In this document: positions 7,887-16,791 of the stretch, piece after piece | How positions within the stretch are numbered: the stretch's first letter is position 1 | Layout: every line of letters starts with the position of its first letter | Source: Nesterenkonia aurantiaca | GTDB taxonomy: Bacteria; Actinomycetota; Actinomycetes; Actinomycetales; Micrococcaceae | Assembly (NCBI RefSeq): GCF_004364585.1 | Contig: NZ_SOAN01000004.1 | Coordinates: 1-64,000, forward strand | DNA length: 64,000 nucleotides | Direction of reading: 5' to 3' | Position numbers and translations under genes: made by a program | The notes under the pieces: generated by a model | The model's database searches: none | What the model was told of the DNA's origin: nothing | The model's input: only the letters and a program-made list of their open reading frames with translations

Positions 7887-9347
7887 TCAGGCGTCGATCT
7901 CGCTGCGGTCCCCGGACCACAGGGTGTGGAAGGTGCCTTCCTTGTCCACGCGCTGATAGGTGTGCGCACCGAAGTAGTCGCGCAGTCCCTGGGTCAGCGC
8001 CGCCGGGAGCCGTTCCCGGCGCAGGCTGTCGTAGTAGGACAGCGAGGAGGAGAACACCGGTGCGGGCACGCCGTAGGTCGCGGCGGCCGCGACCACACGG
8101 CGCCAGGCCGGGAGGCATTCGTTGATGGCCTCGTTGAACTCTGGTGCCAGCAGCAGATTCTTGGGCTGCTGGTCCCGGGGGGCGTCGTAGGCCTTCATGA
8201 TGGTGTCCAGCAGGTCGGCCCGGATGATGCAGCCGGCGCGCCAGAGCGAGGCGATGGCCTTGAGGTGCAGCTCCCAGCCGTACTCCTCGCCAGCGGCGAC
8301 GAGCATGTCCAGGCCCTGGGCGTAGGCGACGAGCTTGGAGGCGTAGAGCGCCTTGCGCACGTCCTCGACGAAGTCCTGACGGTCTTCGGGGCTGCCGTAC
8401 TTCTCGGTGGCGGAGAGGGTCTCGTCGATGCCGGCATGGAAGGTGGCGTTGGTGACGGCGCGCAGCTCACGCTGCGAGGAGATCGAGCGGGCGAAGACCG
8501 ACTCGGCGATCGCGGTGACCGGTGAGCCGACCTCCAGGCCGGAGATCGCGGTCCAGCGACCGGTGCCCTTCTGGCCGGCGGAGTCCACGACCACGTCCAC
8601 CAGCGGACGGCCCGTGGTCTCATCCTCCTGCTCGAGCACCTCGGAGGTGATCTCGATCAGGTAGGAGGCCAGGTCTGTGGTGTTCCATTCGCGGAACACC
8701 CCGGCCTGGTCGCGGGGTTCGATGCCTGCCAGTGAGCGCATCAGGTCGAAGGCCTCGCCGATGACCTGCATATCGGCGTATTCGATGCCGTTGTGGACCA
8801 TCTTGACGTAGTGCCCGGCGCCGTCGGTGCCGACCCAGGCGCAGCAGGGCTCGCCGTTGTACTTCGCGGAGATCTTCTCCAGCATCGGGCCCAGCGAGTC
8901 ATAGGACTCCTTGGAGCCGCCGGGCATGATCGAGGGGCCGTTGAGCGCGCCCTCTTCGCCGCCGGAGACGCCGACCCCGACGAAGTGCAGGTTCTGCGCG
9001 CGCAGGCTCTCTTCCCGGCGTCGGGTCTCTTCGTAGAAGGAGTTGCCGCCGTCGATGATGATGTCGCCCTCGTCCAGCAGCGGGACCAGGTCCGCGATCA
9101 CGGAGTCCACCGGGGCTCCGGCCTGGACCATGATCAGCACGCGACGGGGGCGCTCCAGAGATTCCACGAGCTCAGCCAGAGTCTCGGTGCGCACGAAGTC
9201 GCCGTCGCCTCCGTGGGCCGCCAGAAGGGCGTCCGTGCGGGCGACCGAGCGGTTGTGCAGCGCGACCGTGTAGCCGTTGCGCGCCAGGTTGCGAGCCAGA
9301 TTGGCTCCCATGACGGCCAGGCCGGTCACTCCGATATGGGCACTCAT
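7887..9347 (-). CDS. gnd: 6-phosphogluconate dehydrogenase, decarboxylating
   Basis: The enzyme oxidatively decarboxylates 6-phosphogluconate to ribulose 5-phosphate with reduction of NADP+, the third step of the oxidative pentose phosphate pathway. The 486-residue length is the long (homodimeric) form. The N-terminal Rossmann motif is GLAVMGANLARNLA, with NRS after the second strand, the usual NADP-type signature. GVGVSGGEEGALNGPSIMPG near 128-147 and HYVKMVHNGIEYADMQ (catalytic Lys, substrate-binding HNGIEY) follow. The start is the ATG at 9347 with ggag nearby. It is monocistronic as far as can be seen. Confidence 0.96.
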   Translation of the reverse strand: MSAHIGVTGLAVMGANLARNLARNGYTVALHNRSVARTDALLAAHGGDGDFVRTETLAELVESLERPRRVLIMVQAGAPVDSVIADLVPLLDEGDIIIDGGNSFYEETRRREESLRAQNLHFVGVGVSGGEEGALNGPSIMPGGSKESYDSLGPMLEKISAKYNGEPCCAWVGTDGAGHYVKMVHNGIEYADMQVIGEAFDLMRSLAGIEPRDQAGVFREWNTTDLASYLIEITSEVLEQEDETTGRPLVDVVVDSAGQKGTGRWTAISGLEVGSPVTAIAESVFARSISSQRELRAVTNATFHAGIDETLSATEKYGSPEDRQDFVEDVRKALYASKLVAYAQGLDMLVAAGEEYGWELHLKAIASLWRAGCIIRADLLDTIMKAYDAPRDQQPKNLLLAPEFNEAINECLPAWRRVVAAAATYGVPAPVFSSSLSYYDSLRRERLPAALTQGLRDYFGAHTYQRVDKEGTFHTLWSGDRSEIDA

Positions 9348-9585
9348 GCATTCTCCTTCGTCGAGGTCAGTCAGACATTCTCACAGCACAGCATCTTCCC
9401 CGTCTGCACTCGCGGACCGCGGTGACGCGGGCCCGGATCACCGTGCACACAGCAGCCGTCCTGGAGGTCGGACATGGGATCCCCGCCGTCGTGAACCTCG
9501 GTGTCCCCGGGGCGAGCACTGCAACTCTACCGCTTCGCCTTGCGCACCGGCCCAGGTCAACCCTGAGTCCGCGTGGCCGGCCCGG

Positions 9586-9666
9586 GCTCAGACGCCCACG
9601 CCGACGGTCAGGCGCCCACGCTGACGGGCAGTCGCCCGCAGCGGCGGTCAGTCACCCACGGCGTCG
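9586..9666. repeat. ~20-bp imperfect tandem array spanning the ppk2 stop codon
   Basis: Four diverged copies of a 20-21 bp unit at 9586-9606, 9607-9626, 9627-9646 and 9647-9666. Each has a (g/c)(t/g)ca start and a cgcccacg-like core. The last copy encodes the final codons and the stop (9648-9650) of the PPK2 gene, and the other copies lie downstream of the stop. The remaining intergenic DNA up to the gnd start (9348-9585) has no visible gene. Confidence 0.7.
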
Positions 9667-10571
9667 CGGCCGCGCTGCACGATCAGCGGATCGGGCTCCC
9701 CGACGATCTCATGGTCCTTGCCCTCGTATTCGAACTGGGCCAGGAAGCACTTGATCGCGTTGAGCCGGGCTCGCTTCTTATCGTTGGACTTGATCGTCAT
9801 CCACGGCGCATGGTCGGTGTCGGTGCGCAGGAACATCTCTTCCTTGGCCTCGGTATAGGCCTCCCAGCGGTCCAGGGACTCCAGGTCCATCGGTGAGAGC
9901 TTCCACTGCCGGACCGGGTCGATCTGGCGGATCGCGAACCGGGTGCGCTGCTCCTGCTGGGTCACCGAGAACCAGAACTTGGTCACGTGGATCCCGGCGT
10001 CGACCAGCATCTGCTCGAACTGCGGGGCCTGGCGCATGAAGAGCTCATACTCCTGCTCGGAGGAGAACCCCATCACCCGCTCGACCCCGGCCCGGTTGTA
10101 CCAGGAACGGTCGAAGAGCACCATCTCCCCTGCGGTGGGCAGATGGTCCACATAGCGCTGGAAGTACCACTGGCCCAGCTCACGGTCTGAGGGCCGGTTC
10201 AGCGCGACGACCCGCGCGGTGCGTGGGTTCAGGTGTTCAGTGAACCGCTTGATGGTGCCGCCCTTGCCGGCGGCGTCCCGGCCCTCGAAGACGATCACGT
10301 GCTTGAGCCCGTAGTCCTCGGCCCAGTACTGGAACTTCAGCAGCTCCACCTGCAGGTGGTACTTCTCGATCTCGTAGACGTCTCGGGAGAGCCGATTCTC
10401 ATACGGGTAGTTCTCGTGCCAGGTCTCCACGGCACGGCCCTGCGGGTCGATCAGGTCCGGGTCAGGGGTGTGACCGTCCAAGACCGTGTATCCGCCCTCG
10501 CGGAGCTCGTCGATGAACTCACGGAGGTTCTTGCGGGCGGTGCCGTCGACCTGGAAGATCGGGTCATTCAT
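9648..10571 (-). CDS. ppk2: Polyphosphate kinase 2 family protein
   Basis: PPK2 enzymes transfer phosphate between polyphosphate and nucleotides. The 307-residue protein is a one-domain PPK2. VIFEGRDAAGKGGTIKRF near 95-112 is the Walker A loop, VVALNRPSDRE follows, and LFDRSWYNRAGVERVMGF is the Walker B/lid region. The C-terminal part (WKLSPMDLESLDRWEAY) is also family-typical. Whether it prefers GDP/ADP phosphorylation or AMP cannot be read from sequence alone. The ATG start is at 10571 with a purine-rich leader. The last codons and stop belong to a tandem array. Confidence 0.92.
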   Translation of the reverse strand: MNDPIFQVDGTARKNLREFIDELREGGYTVLDGHTPDPDLIDPQGRAVETWHENYPYENRLSRDVYEIEKYHLQVELLKFQYWAEDYGLKHVIVFEGRDAAGKGGTIKRFTEHLNPRTARVVALNRPSDRELGQWYFQRYVDHLPTAGEMVLFDRSWYNRAGVERVMGFSSEQEYELFMRQAPQFEQMLVDAGIHVTKFWFSVTQQEQRTRFAIRQIDPVRQWKLSPMDLESLDRWEAYTEAKEEMFLRTDTDHAPWMTIKSNDKKRARLNAIKCFLAQFEYEGKDHEIVGEPDPLIVQRGRDAVGD

Positions 10572-10681
10572 CAGATCAGCCTTTCTCTGGTTGCGGCTGC
10601 TGCCAGCTCATCGGATGTCCATGGACACATTGTCGACCGTATCGGCCCGATCTGGAAGCACCGCGGCCTGTTACAGCTGGT

Positions 10682-11737
10682 TCAGAGCGCGACCTCACCC
10701 ATCTGGCCGGCGCGGGCGAGCGCGGTGAGCCGGGAGACTGTGCGATGGTATTTCTTCATATAGCCGCCAGACATCATCTCTTCGGTGAACAGCTGATCGA
10801 AGGGCTTCCCGGAGGCGACGATCTTGATGTCCTGATCGTAGAGCCGGTCGGCGAGCACCACGAAGCGCAGCGCCAGCGCCTGGGCCTCGATGGTCTCGAC
10901 ATCCTTGAGCACCAGCACATCCATATCTGTGACCAGCTGCCGGTAGCGGCTGGGATGGACCCCGGTGATGTGCTTGGAGAGTGCGTCGAAGTCGTCCACG
11001 GCGATCCGCGCCTCGGGGTACTGCTTGGCTGCGAAGTCTTCGATCTCCTCGGAGCCCAGCGGCGCGGGCGCCTCGGGCAGGCCGCGGTGACGGTAGTCCT
11101 CGCCGTCGACCTTGACCACGGCGAACTGGTCCGAGAGCACCTGGATCTCGCGCTGGAAGTCGGCCGCGGCGAAGCGGCCCTCGCCCAGCGAGCCGGGCAG
11201 CGTGTTCGAGGTCGCGGCGAGCTTGACCCCGGCGTCGGCCAGCTCGCGCATCAACCGGGACATCAGCACGGTGTCCCCCGGGTCGTCGAGCTCGAACTCG
11301 TCGATGCAGACCAGCGCGTAGTCGCTGAGCACGTCCACGGTGCGACGGAAGGACAGCGCCCCGACGAGGTTGGTGTACTCCACGAAGGTGCCGAACGCCC
11401 GCTGGCCTTCGACCGAGTGGTAGAGCGAGGCCAGCAGGTGGGTCTTGCCCACCCCGAATCCGCCGTCGAGGTAGATCCCGGCGGGCGCCTTGGGGCGGGC
11501 CGGTGCCCGTCCGAAGAGCTTGCCGAGGAAGCCGCCGCCGGTCTGGGTTGCGCCCACCGTGGCGGAGAACTCGCGCAGCGCGGTGACCGCCTTCTCCTGC
11601 GAGGGATGCGCGGGGTCCGGGATGTAGGTGTCGAAGGAGACCTCCGCGAAGCGGAAGGACGGCCGCAGGCCCTCCAAGAGCTGACCGACTCCGAGCTGAG
11701 GGGTCCGCTGGCTCAGCGGAGTGGCGTTTGACGGCAT
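10682..11737 (-). CDS. zapE: Cell division protein ZapE (AFG1-like ATPase)
   Basis: A P-loop ATPase of the ZapE/AFG1 family, associated in other bacteria with the Z-ring. GIYLDGGFGVGKTHLLASL is Walker A, LVCIDEFELDDPGDTVLMSR is Walker B and downstream, LAATSNTLPGSLGEGRF is the sensor region, and the C-terminal FVVLADRLYDQDIKIVASG is family-typical. The usual start is the ATG at 11737 (MPSNATPLSQ), giving 351 residues; an upstream in-frame start at 11770 would add 11 residues. It is divergent from the sulfurtransferase gene, with about 90 bp shared upstream DNA. Confidence 0.9.
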   Translation of the reverse strand: MPSNATPLSQRTPQLGVGQLLEGLRPSFRFAEVSFDTYIPDPAHPSQEKAVTALREFSATVGATQTGGGFLGKLFGRAPARPKAPAGIYLDGGFGVGKTHLLASLYHSVEGQRAFGTFVEYTNLVGALSFRRTVDVLSDYALVCIDEFELDDPGDTVLMSRLMRELADAGVKLAATSNTLPGSLGEGRFAAADFQREIQVLSDQFAVVKVDGEDYRHRGLPEAPAPLGSEEIEDFAAKQYPEARIAVDDFDALSKHITGVHPSRYRQLVTDMDVLVLKDVETIEAQALALRFVVLADRLYDQDIKIVASGKPFDQLFTEEMMSGGYMKKYHRTVSRLTALARAGQMGEVAL

Positions 11738-11826
11738 GTGACCCACTCTACCCACGACTGCGTGTTTCACCGGCTGATTCCCTATCCTGGAAGGTGACCC
11801 AGTGACGACGGAAGGTTCTGAGCATC

Positions 11827-12717
11827 ATGACCGAAGAAAAAGACTTCTCCCAGTACGCCCACCCCGACGCCCTGGTCTCCACCGACTGGGTGGCCCAGCA
11901 CCAGGACGACCCGTCCGTGGTGCTGTTGGAATCGAACGAAGATGTGCTGCTCTACGAGACCGGCCACATCCCCGGTGCCCAGAAGATCGACTGGCACACC
12001 GATCTCAACGACCCGGTCACCCGCGACTTCCTGGGCCCGGAGCAGTTCGCCGCGTTCGCCTCCGCCAAGGGGATCACCCCTGAGACCACCGTGGTCTTCT
12101 ACGGGGACAAGTCGAACTGGTGGGCCGCCTACGCCCTCTGGGTCTTCACGCTCTTCGGCCACGAGGACCTGCGCCTGATGGACGGTGGCCGGCAGAAGTG
12201 GGCCGCCGAGGGCCGCGAGCTGGTCACCGAGGTGCAGGCCCCGGCCGCGGCGGAATACCCCGCGCCGGCGCAGCGCGATGACTCCACCTTCCGCGCGTTC
12301 CGCGAGGATGTCCTCGCCCACTTCGGCAAGCCGATGATCGATGTGCGTTCACCCCTGGAGTACTCCGGTGAGCGCACCCACATGGAGGGCTACGAGCAGG
12401 AGGGCGCGCTGCGCGGAGGCCACATCCCCTCGGCCGCCTCGGTCCCGTGGGCCAAGGCCGCCAACGAGGACGGGACCTTCCGCTCCCGCGCCGAGCTGGA
12501 GGCGATCTACACCGAACAGGCTGGCCTCGGGGCCGCCGAGGAGGTCATCGCCTACTGCCGGATCGGGGAGCGCTCCTCGCACACCTGGTTCGTGCTGCAG
12601 CACCTGCTCGGCTACGACAACGTCCGCAACTACGACGGCTCCTGGACCGAGTGGGGCAACGCGGTCCGGCTGCCGATCGCCACCGGCGATCAGCCCGGTG
12701 CGGTGCCCGGCGCATGA
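11827..12717 (+). CDS. sseA: Thiosulfate/3-mercaptopyruvate sulfurtransferase
   Basis: A two-domain rhodanese of 296 residues. The inactive N-terminal rhodanese domain covers about residues 10-150 ([20 protein letters not shown]) and the catalytic one about 160-290 ([24 protein letters not shown]). The active-site cysteine lies in [18 protein letters not shown]; the CRIGERSSH loop is the type common in actinobacterial thiosulfate sulfurtransferases. The ATG at 11827 follows cggaagg. Its stop overlaps the ATG of sufE in an ATGA, so sulfur transfer to the Fe-S machinery is a likely joint role. Confidence 0.93.
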   Translation: MTEEKDFSQYAHPDALVSTDWVAQHQDDPSVVLLESNEDVLLYETGHIPGAQKIDWHTDLNDPVTRDFLGPEQFAAFASAKGITPETTVVFYGDKSNWWAAYALWVFTLFGHEDLRLMDGGRQKWAAEGRELVTEVQAPAAAEYPAPAQRDDSTFRAFREDVLAHFGKPMIDVRSPLEYSGERTHMEGYEQEGALRGGHIPSAASVPWAKAANEDGTFRSRAELEAIYTEQAGLGAAEEVIAYCRIGERSSHTWFVLQHLLGYDNVRNYDGSWTEWGNAVRLPIATGDQPGAVPGA

Positions 12718-13187
12718 GCCAGACCCCGAACTCGACGCTGCCCGCGCAGCTGACCGAGGTCATCGAGGAGTTCGCCGAGCTGGAAGATCGGCAGAAGCTG
12801 GAACTGCTGCTTGAGTTCTCCCGCGAGCTGCCGGAGCTGCCCGAGCGCTACCTCAACAGCTACGACCAGATGGAGGAGGTGGTGGAGTGTCAGTCCCCGC
12901 TGTTTCTGACTCTGGAGTACGACGACGCCGCCGGGACCGCCGCGATCTTCTTCGCCGCTCCCCCGGAGGCGCCCACCACACGGGGCTTCGCGGCGATCCT
13001 GCATGAGGGGCTGAGCGGTCTGCGCTTCGAGGAGATCCTCGCGGTGCCCGAAGACCTCTCGGAGCGTCTGGGCCTGTCCAAGGCGATCACACCGCTGCGG
13101 CTGCGCGGGATGACCGCGATGCTGGGCCGGATCAAGCGGAATATCCGGGCTCACCAGGCCGGGTCTGCCCCGGGGCAGCCCGGCTGA
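12714..13187 (+). CDS. sufE: SufE family sulfur-acceptor protein
   Basis: SufE accepts persulfide sulfur from a cysteine desulfurase for Fe-S cluster assembly. The 157-residue protein has the conserved cysteine at C59 in [10 protein letters not shown] and the family segment near SYDQMEEVV. The start is the ATG at 12714, inside the ATGA overlap with the sulfurtransferase; longer readings on this frame lie in the upstream gene. The last 56 bp overlap the 3' end of the convergent hydrolase gene. No desulfurase is seen in the window. Confidence 0.9.
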   Translation: MSQTPNSTLPAQLTEVIEEFAELEDRQKLELLLEFSRELPELPERYLNSYDQMEEVVECQSPLFLTLEYDDAAGTAAIFFAAPPEAPTTRGFAAILHEGLSGLRFEEILAVPEDLSERLGLSKAITPLRLRGMTAMLGRIKRNIRAHQAGSAPGQPG

Positions 13188-14526
13188 ACAGGTCGGTGAC
13201 CCAGTCGATGACCGTGGCGTCCCAGCGCTGCGGATCGTGGTTCCATTCCTTGACGTGGCGGGCCTGGGCGAAGGAGACATAGGTGACCTTCGGGTTCTTC
13301 CGGGCGAGATCCCGGGAGGGCCCGTAGGGCACGATGTTGTCATCGACGCTGTGCATGATCAGCACGTGGTCGCGCAGCTGCTCGGCCCGGTCGATCCAGT
13401 TCATCGCCTGCAGGTCCACCGGAGCGGCGAGCCCGGTGACCCTGCGGCCGCCCGGGTTGGAGATGAACCACTGGCCCAGTCGGCCCACCGCGTCGGGGAT
13501 CCGGTTGGCCTTGGCCTGGTGGGCGAGCACGTCCATCCAATCGATCACCGGGCCGGTGAGCACCAGGCCCCGGATATAGGCGGCGTAGCGTGACCGGTCG
13601 GCGGTCTGCAGGCTGATCGCCCCGCCCATGGACCAGCCGAAGAGCAGGATGTCCTGCGCCCCGCGCTCCAGGGCGAACTCGATGCCGGCCTCGACGTCCT
13701 CCCATTCGGTGACCCCCAGGCCGTAGCGGCCGTCGGCGGCGGCCGGGGCCTCGCCGTCGTTGCGGTAGGAGATCAGCAGCGTCTCGGCGCCCAGCGCCGA
13801 GGTGGCCGCCAGCGCCCGGATGCCCTCGGTGCGGTTGCTGCCTCGGCCGTGGACCCCGATGGCCCAGACGTTGCGCCCGGTCAGCGGGCCCTGATGATCT
13901 GCGGGCAGGCCCGCGGCCACCGGCTGCGGCGCCACGTGCCAGGCCGGTGAGGGTCCGCCCGGAAGCGTGATGACCACCTCCTCGCTCTCGAAGCCGGCAT
14001 CGGCCGGGTTCAGGTAGACCACCGAGGTCCACCAGCCGCGCACCGCGGTGCGCAGGTCCCCGCCGTAGACCTTCTGCACCGGACGGGTCACCGTTCCACC
14101 CTTGGGCTCCAGCGCGATGATCGGCCCGATCCGCGCCAGGGAGCGGCCGCCGTGGAAGAACAATCCGTAGGTGCCCTCCACCACGGTCTCCGCGGTGATC
14201 GGCAGGATCACCTCGTCGCCCTCGGGACCGCGGGTCACCGCGAGGATCTGGAGGTCCTCGGCCCGCTCGCGCACCGGGGTGACCACGGCGCGGGCAAAAT
14301 AGCCGGCGAGCCCGGAGGCCGCGGCAGCCAGGGTCATCCCGGCTGCGAGCCCGGTGCCCACTCCCAGGGTCGTGGCGCGGATCCATGGGGTGTGCCCCGC
14401 GGTGTGCCTCGGGGTGTGCCCCGCCGCTCCGCGCCGAAGCCGTCTGGTCCAGGTGTGTGCCACCCGTGGGACCAGCGCCTTCGCCTGAGTCGCTGCAGCA
14501 CCGGGTTCATTCAACCGTGACGTCAT
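13132..14526 (-). CDS. Membrane-anchored alpha/beta hydrolase
   Basis: A 464-residue protein with a basic N-terminus, one hydrophobic segment (about residues 50-85, GTGLAAGMTLAAAASGLAGY), then an alpha/beta hydrolase domain. The nucleophile elbow is LFGWSMGGAIS; the acid is likely in SVDDNIVPYGPS and the histidine in QARHVKEWNHDP. The substrate is unknown; the arrangement resembles the family of exported or membrane-tethered serine hydrolases common in actinobacteria. The start is the ATG at 14526, close to the divergent msrB gene; the open frame extends further upstream, but that part is antisense to msrB and the next gene. Its 3' end overlaps sufE by 56 bp, tail to tail. Confidence 0.83.
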   Translation of the reverse strand: MTSRLNEPGAAATQAKALVPRVAHTWTRRLRRGAAGHTPRHTAGHTPWIRATTLGVGTGLAAGMTLAAAASGLAGYFARAVVTPVRERAEDLQILAVTRGPEGDEVILPITAETVVEGTYGLFFHGGRSLARIGPIIALEPKGGTVTRPVQKVYGGDLRTAVRGWWTSVVYLNPADAGFESEEVVITLPGGPSPAWHVAPQPVAAGLPADHQGPLTGRNVWAIGVHGRGSNRTEGIRALAATSALGAETLLISYRNDGEAPAAADGRYGLGVTEWEDVEAGIEFALERGAQDILLFGWSMGGAISLQTADRSRYAAYIRGLVLTGPVIDWMDVLAHQAKANRIPDAVGRLGQWFISNPGGRRVTGLAAPVDLQAMNWIDRAEQLRDHVLIMHSVDDNIVPYGPSRDLARKNPKVTYVSFAQARHVKEWNHDPQRWDATVIDWVTDLFSRAAPGQTRPGEPGYSA

Positions 14527-14571
14527 GCGGCTCAGCTTACGCGGGCGCGCGGAACGTGATGAGATGGGGAC

Positions 14572-14988
14572 ATGAGTGAGAACCAGAACACCGGAACCAG
14601 CGCCGATGAGTGGCGCGAGAAGCTCACCCCGCAGGAGTTTCAGGTGCTGCGTCAGGGCGGCACCGAACGTGCCTATACCGGGGAGTACTGGGACAACAAG
14701 GCGGCGGGAACCTACTCCTGCCGGGCCTGCGGTGCGGCGCTGTTCACCTCCACCGAGAAGTTCGACTCGCGCTGCGGCTGGCCCAGCTTCTTCGAGCCCG
14801 CCGGCGACGCGAACATCCGGTATCTCAGTGACACGTCGATGGGTATGGAGCGCACCGAAGTGCGCTGCGGCTCCTGCGACTCCCACCTCGGACACCTCTT
14901 CACCGGTGAGGGCTTCGACACCCCCACCGACCAGCGCTATTGCATCAACTCCATCTCCATGGACTTCACCGAAGCCGCTGAGAGCTGA
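14572..14988 (+). CDS. msrB: Peptide-methionine (R)-S-oxide reductase MsrB
   Basis: MsrB reduces the R epimer of methionine sulfoxide. The 138-residue protein has two zinc-binding CxxC pairs (SCRACG and RCGSCDSH), the FDSRCGWPSFF segment and the catalytic cysteine in RYCINSISM. Start ATG at 14572. It is split from msrA by about 10 kb, so the window encodes the complete repair pair in two loci. It is followed after 3 bp by the threonine aldolase gene and is probably co-transcribed with it. Confidence 0.95.
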   Translation: MSENQNTGTSADEWREKLTPQEFQVLRQGGTERAYTGEYWDNKAAGTYSCRACGAALFTSTEKFDSRCGWPSFFEPAGDANIRYLSDTSMGMERTEVRCGSCDSHLGHLFTGEGFDTPTDQRYCINSISMDFTEAAES

Positions 14989-14991
14989 GCG

Positions 14992-16050
14992 GTGCAAGAC
15001 ACCGAGACTCAGCCCCGGCTGCTGGATGCCTCCTTCGCCTCTGACAACGTCGCCGGGGTCTCCCCCGAGATCCTGCAGGCGCTGAGCCGGGTCAACGCCG
15101 ACGCGGCGCTGCCCTACGGCGCCGATCCGGTGAGCGCCCAGCTGCGCGAGGTGATCAAGGAGACCTTCGGCGCTCGCGCGGAGATCCTGCCGGTCTTCAA
15201 CGGCACCGGCGCCAATGTGGTGGCGCTGCAGGCGTTGCTGCCGCGCTGGGGTGCCGCGATCTGCTCCGCCCAGGCCCACGTGAACAACGACGAGGGCGCC
15301 GCACCGGAGCGCCTGGGCGCGGTCAAGCTGCTGCCCCGCCCGACCGCGGCCGGGAAGCTCACACCGGCAGACATCTACGCAGAGTCCAAGGCGTTGGGCT
15401 TCGTCCACGCCGCGCAGCCGCTGGCCGTCACCCTGACCCAGTCCACCGAGCTCGGCACGGTCTACACCGCGCAGGAGATCGCCGAGGTCGCCGAGGCGGC
15501 CCACGCCCAGGGCCTCGGGGTGCACCTGGACGGGGCCCGGATCTCCAATGCGGCCGCCGCTCTGGGATGCTCGCTGGCCGAGATCACCACCGCGGCCGGG
15601 GTGGATGTGCTCAGCCTCGGCGGGACCAAGAATGGCGCGATGGCGGCCGAGGCCGTGGTGGTGATCGACCCCGACCGGGTGGCGGGCACCGATTTCATCC
15701 AGAAGTTCTCGATGCAGCTGGCCAGCAAGCAGCGCTTCGTCTCGGCGCAGCTGCTGGAGCTCTTCGGCACTGACCTCTGGCGGCGCAACGCGACCCACGC
15801 CAATGCACAGGCCGCGAAGCTCGGGGAGGCGCTGGCCCAGGTGCCGGGGGTCACGCTCTCGCGGCCCACCGAGGTCAACGCCACATTCCCGGAGGTGCCG
15901 GTCCGGGTGGCCGAAGCGCTCCGCGACCGATACCTGATCCACGTCTGGGACACTGCGGCCAGCGGCGACCCGGTGCTGCGGATCATGTGCTCCTTCCAGA
16001 CCACCGACGCGCAGATCGAGGCGCTGGTGGAGTGCGCGCGGCGCGCCTAG
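14992..16050 (+). CDS. ltaE: Threonine aldolase family PLP enzyme (low specificity)
   Basis: A fold-type I PLP enzyme related to low-specificity L-threonine aldolase, which splits threonine or allo-threonine to glycine and acetaldehyde. The 352-residue length fits. SFASDNVAGVSPEIL is the N-terminal family signature, VFNGTGANVVAL binds cofactor phosphate, GVHLDGARISNAAAALG carries the conserved aspartate, and the Schiff-base lysine is in SLGGTKNGAM. The start is a GTG at 14992, 3 bp after msrB. The close relatives include beta-eliminating lyases, so exact substrate is inferred. Confidence 0.85.
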   Translation: MQDTETQPRLLDASFASDNVAGVSPEILQALSRVNADAALPYGADPVSAQLREVIKETFGARAEILPVFNGTGANVVALQALLPRWGAAICSAQAHVNNDEGAAPERLGAVKLLPRPTAAGKLTPADIYAESKALGFVHAAQPLAVTLTQSTELGTVYTAQEIAEVAEAAHAQGLGVHLDGARISNAAAALGCSLAEITTAAGVDVLSLGGTKNGAMAAEAVVVIDPDRVAGTDFIQKFSMQLASKQRFVSAQLLELFGTDLWRRNATHANAQAAKLGEALAQVPGVTLSRPTEVNATFPEVPVRVAEALRDRYLIHVWDTAASGDPVLRIMCSFQTTDAQIEALVECARRA

Positions 16051-16085
16051 CACGGCAGGCTGATCGTTGTTCCTAATCTGGGGGC

Positions 16086-16787
16086 GTGACAGCTTTCGGT
16101 CCTATAGGAGGACCCGACCAGCAGAGCGCAGCCGGTGGCTCCTCCCAGCCGCCCCATGGTGCCACCGGCATCGAGGGTCTGCCCGAGGCGTTCCTGTGGG
16201 CACTGGGCAGTCTGCGCCACGCCTCCCCGCGACCAGAGGCGCTGGTCCAAGAGGTGCCGGCCCCGTCCAGGCTGGCGCCCTTCGCCGTAGCGCTGCGCGC
16301 CGAGGTGCATTCCGACGGCGGCCTCGCCCTGGGCTCCCACCCGGTCACCCGGCTGCACCCGCAGCCCGAGGACACCGAGGTGCTGGCCACCGGTCGCTTC
16401 ATCCTGCTCCATGACCCGGCAGGCCAGCAGGCCTGGGGCGGGACCTTCCGGGTGGTGATCTATATCCGCGCCGAGCTCGACGCCGAGATGGGCAATGATC
16501 CGTTGCTGGCCTCCGTGGCCTGGACCTGGCTCTGTGATTCCCTGGCCCAGCACGGGGTGGAGTACAGTCATGCGGGCGGCACGGCCACCCGGATCCTCTC
16601 GGAGAGCTTCGGAAGCATGGAGAACCGGCTGCCGAGCAACGATGTTGAGCTCCGCGCCTCGTGGAGCCCCACCGGACACGGGTTCGGGTCCCACCTGCAG
16701 GCGTGGGCCGATATGGTCTGTTCCTTCGCGGGACTTCCGCCGCTGCCCGATGGAGTGATCGCCCTGCCACATATCAGGAGGAGCTGA
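16086..16787 (+). CDS. DUF3000 domain protein
   Basis: A 233-residue actinobacterial protein of unknown function. The core motifs are VAWTWLCDSLAQHGVEY, GGTATRILSESFGSMENR and LRASWSP, typical of DUF3000. It lies 4 bp upstream of the RNase D gene, a gene order kept in many actinobacteria, which suggests a link to RNA processing, but no enzymatic motif is visible. The start is a GTG at 16086. Confidence 0.85.
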   Translation: MTAFGPIGGPDQQSAAGGSSQPPHGATGIEGLPEAFLWALGSLRHASPRPEALVQEVPAPSRLAPFAVALRAEVHSDGGLALGSHPVTRLHPQPEDTEVLATGRFILLHDPAGQQAWGGTFRVVIYIRAELDAEMGNDPLLASVAWTWLCDSLAQHGVEYSHAGGTATRILSESFGSMENRLPSNDVELRASWSPTGHGFGSHLQAWADMVCSFAGLPPLPDGVIALPHIRRS

Positions 16788-16791
16788 CGCA

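Noticed and set aside
13132-16053. A 973-codon open frame on the minus strand
   Set aside because: Only the part up to 14526 is the hydrolase. The rest is antisense to msrB and the threonine aldolase gene, and reflects high-GC codon bias.
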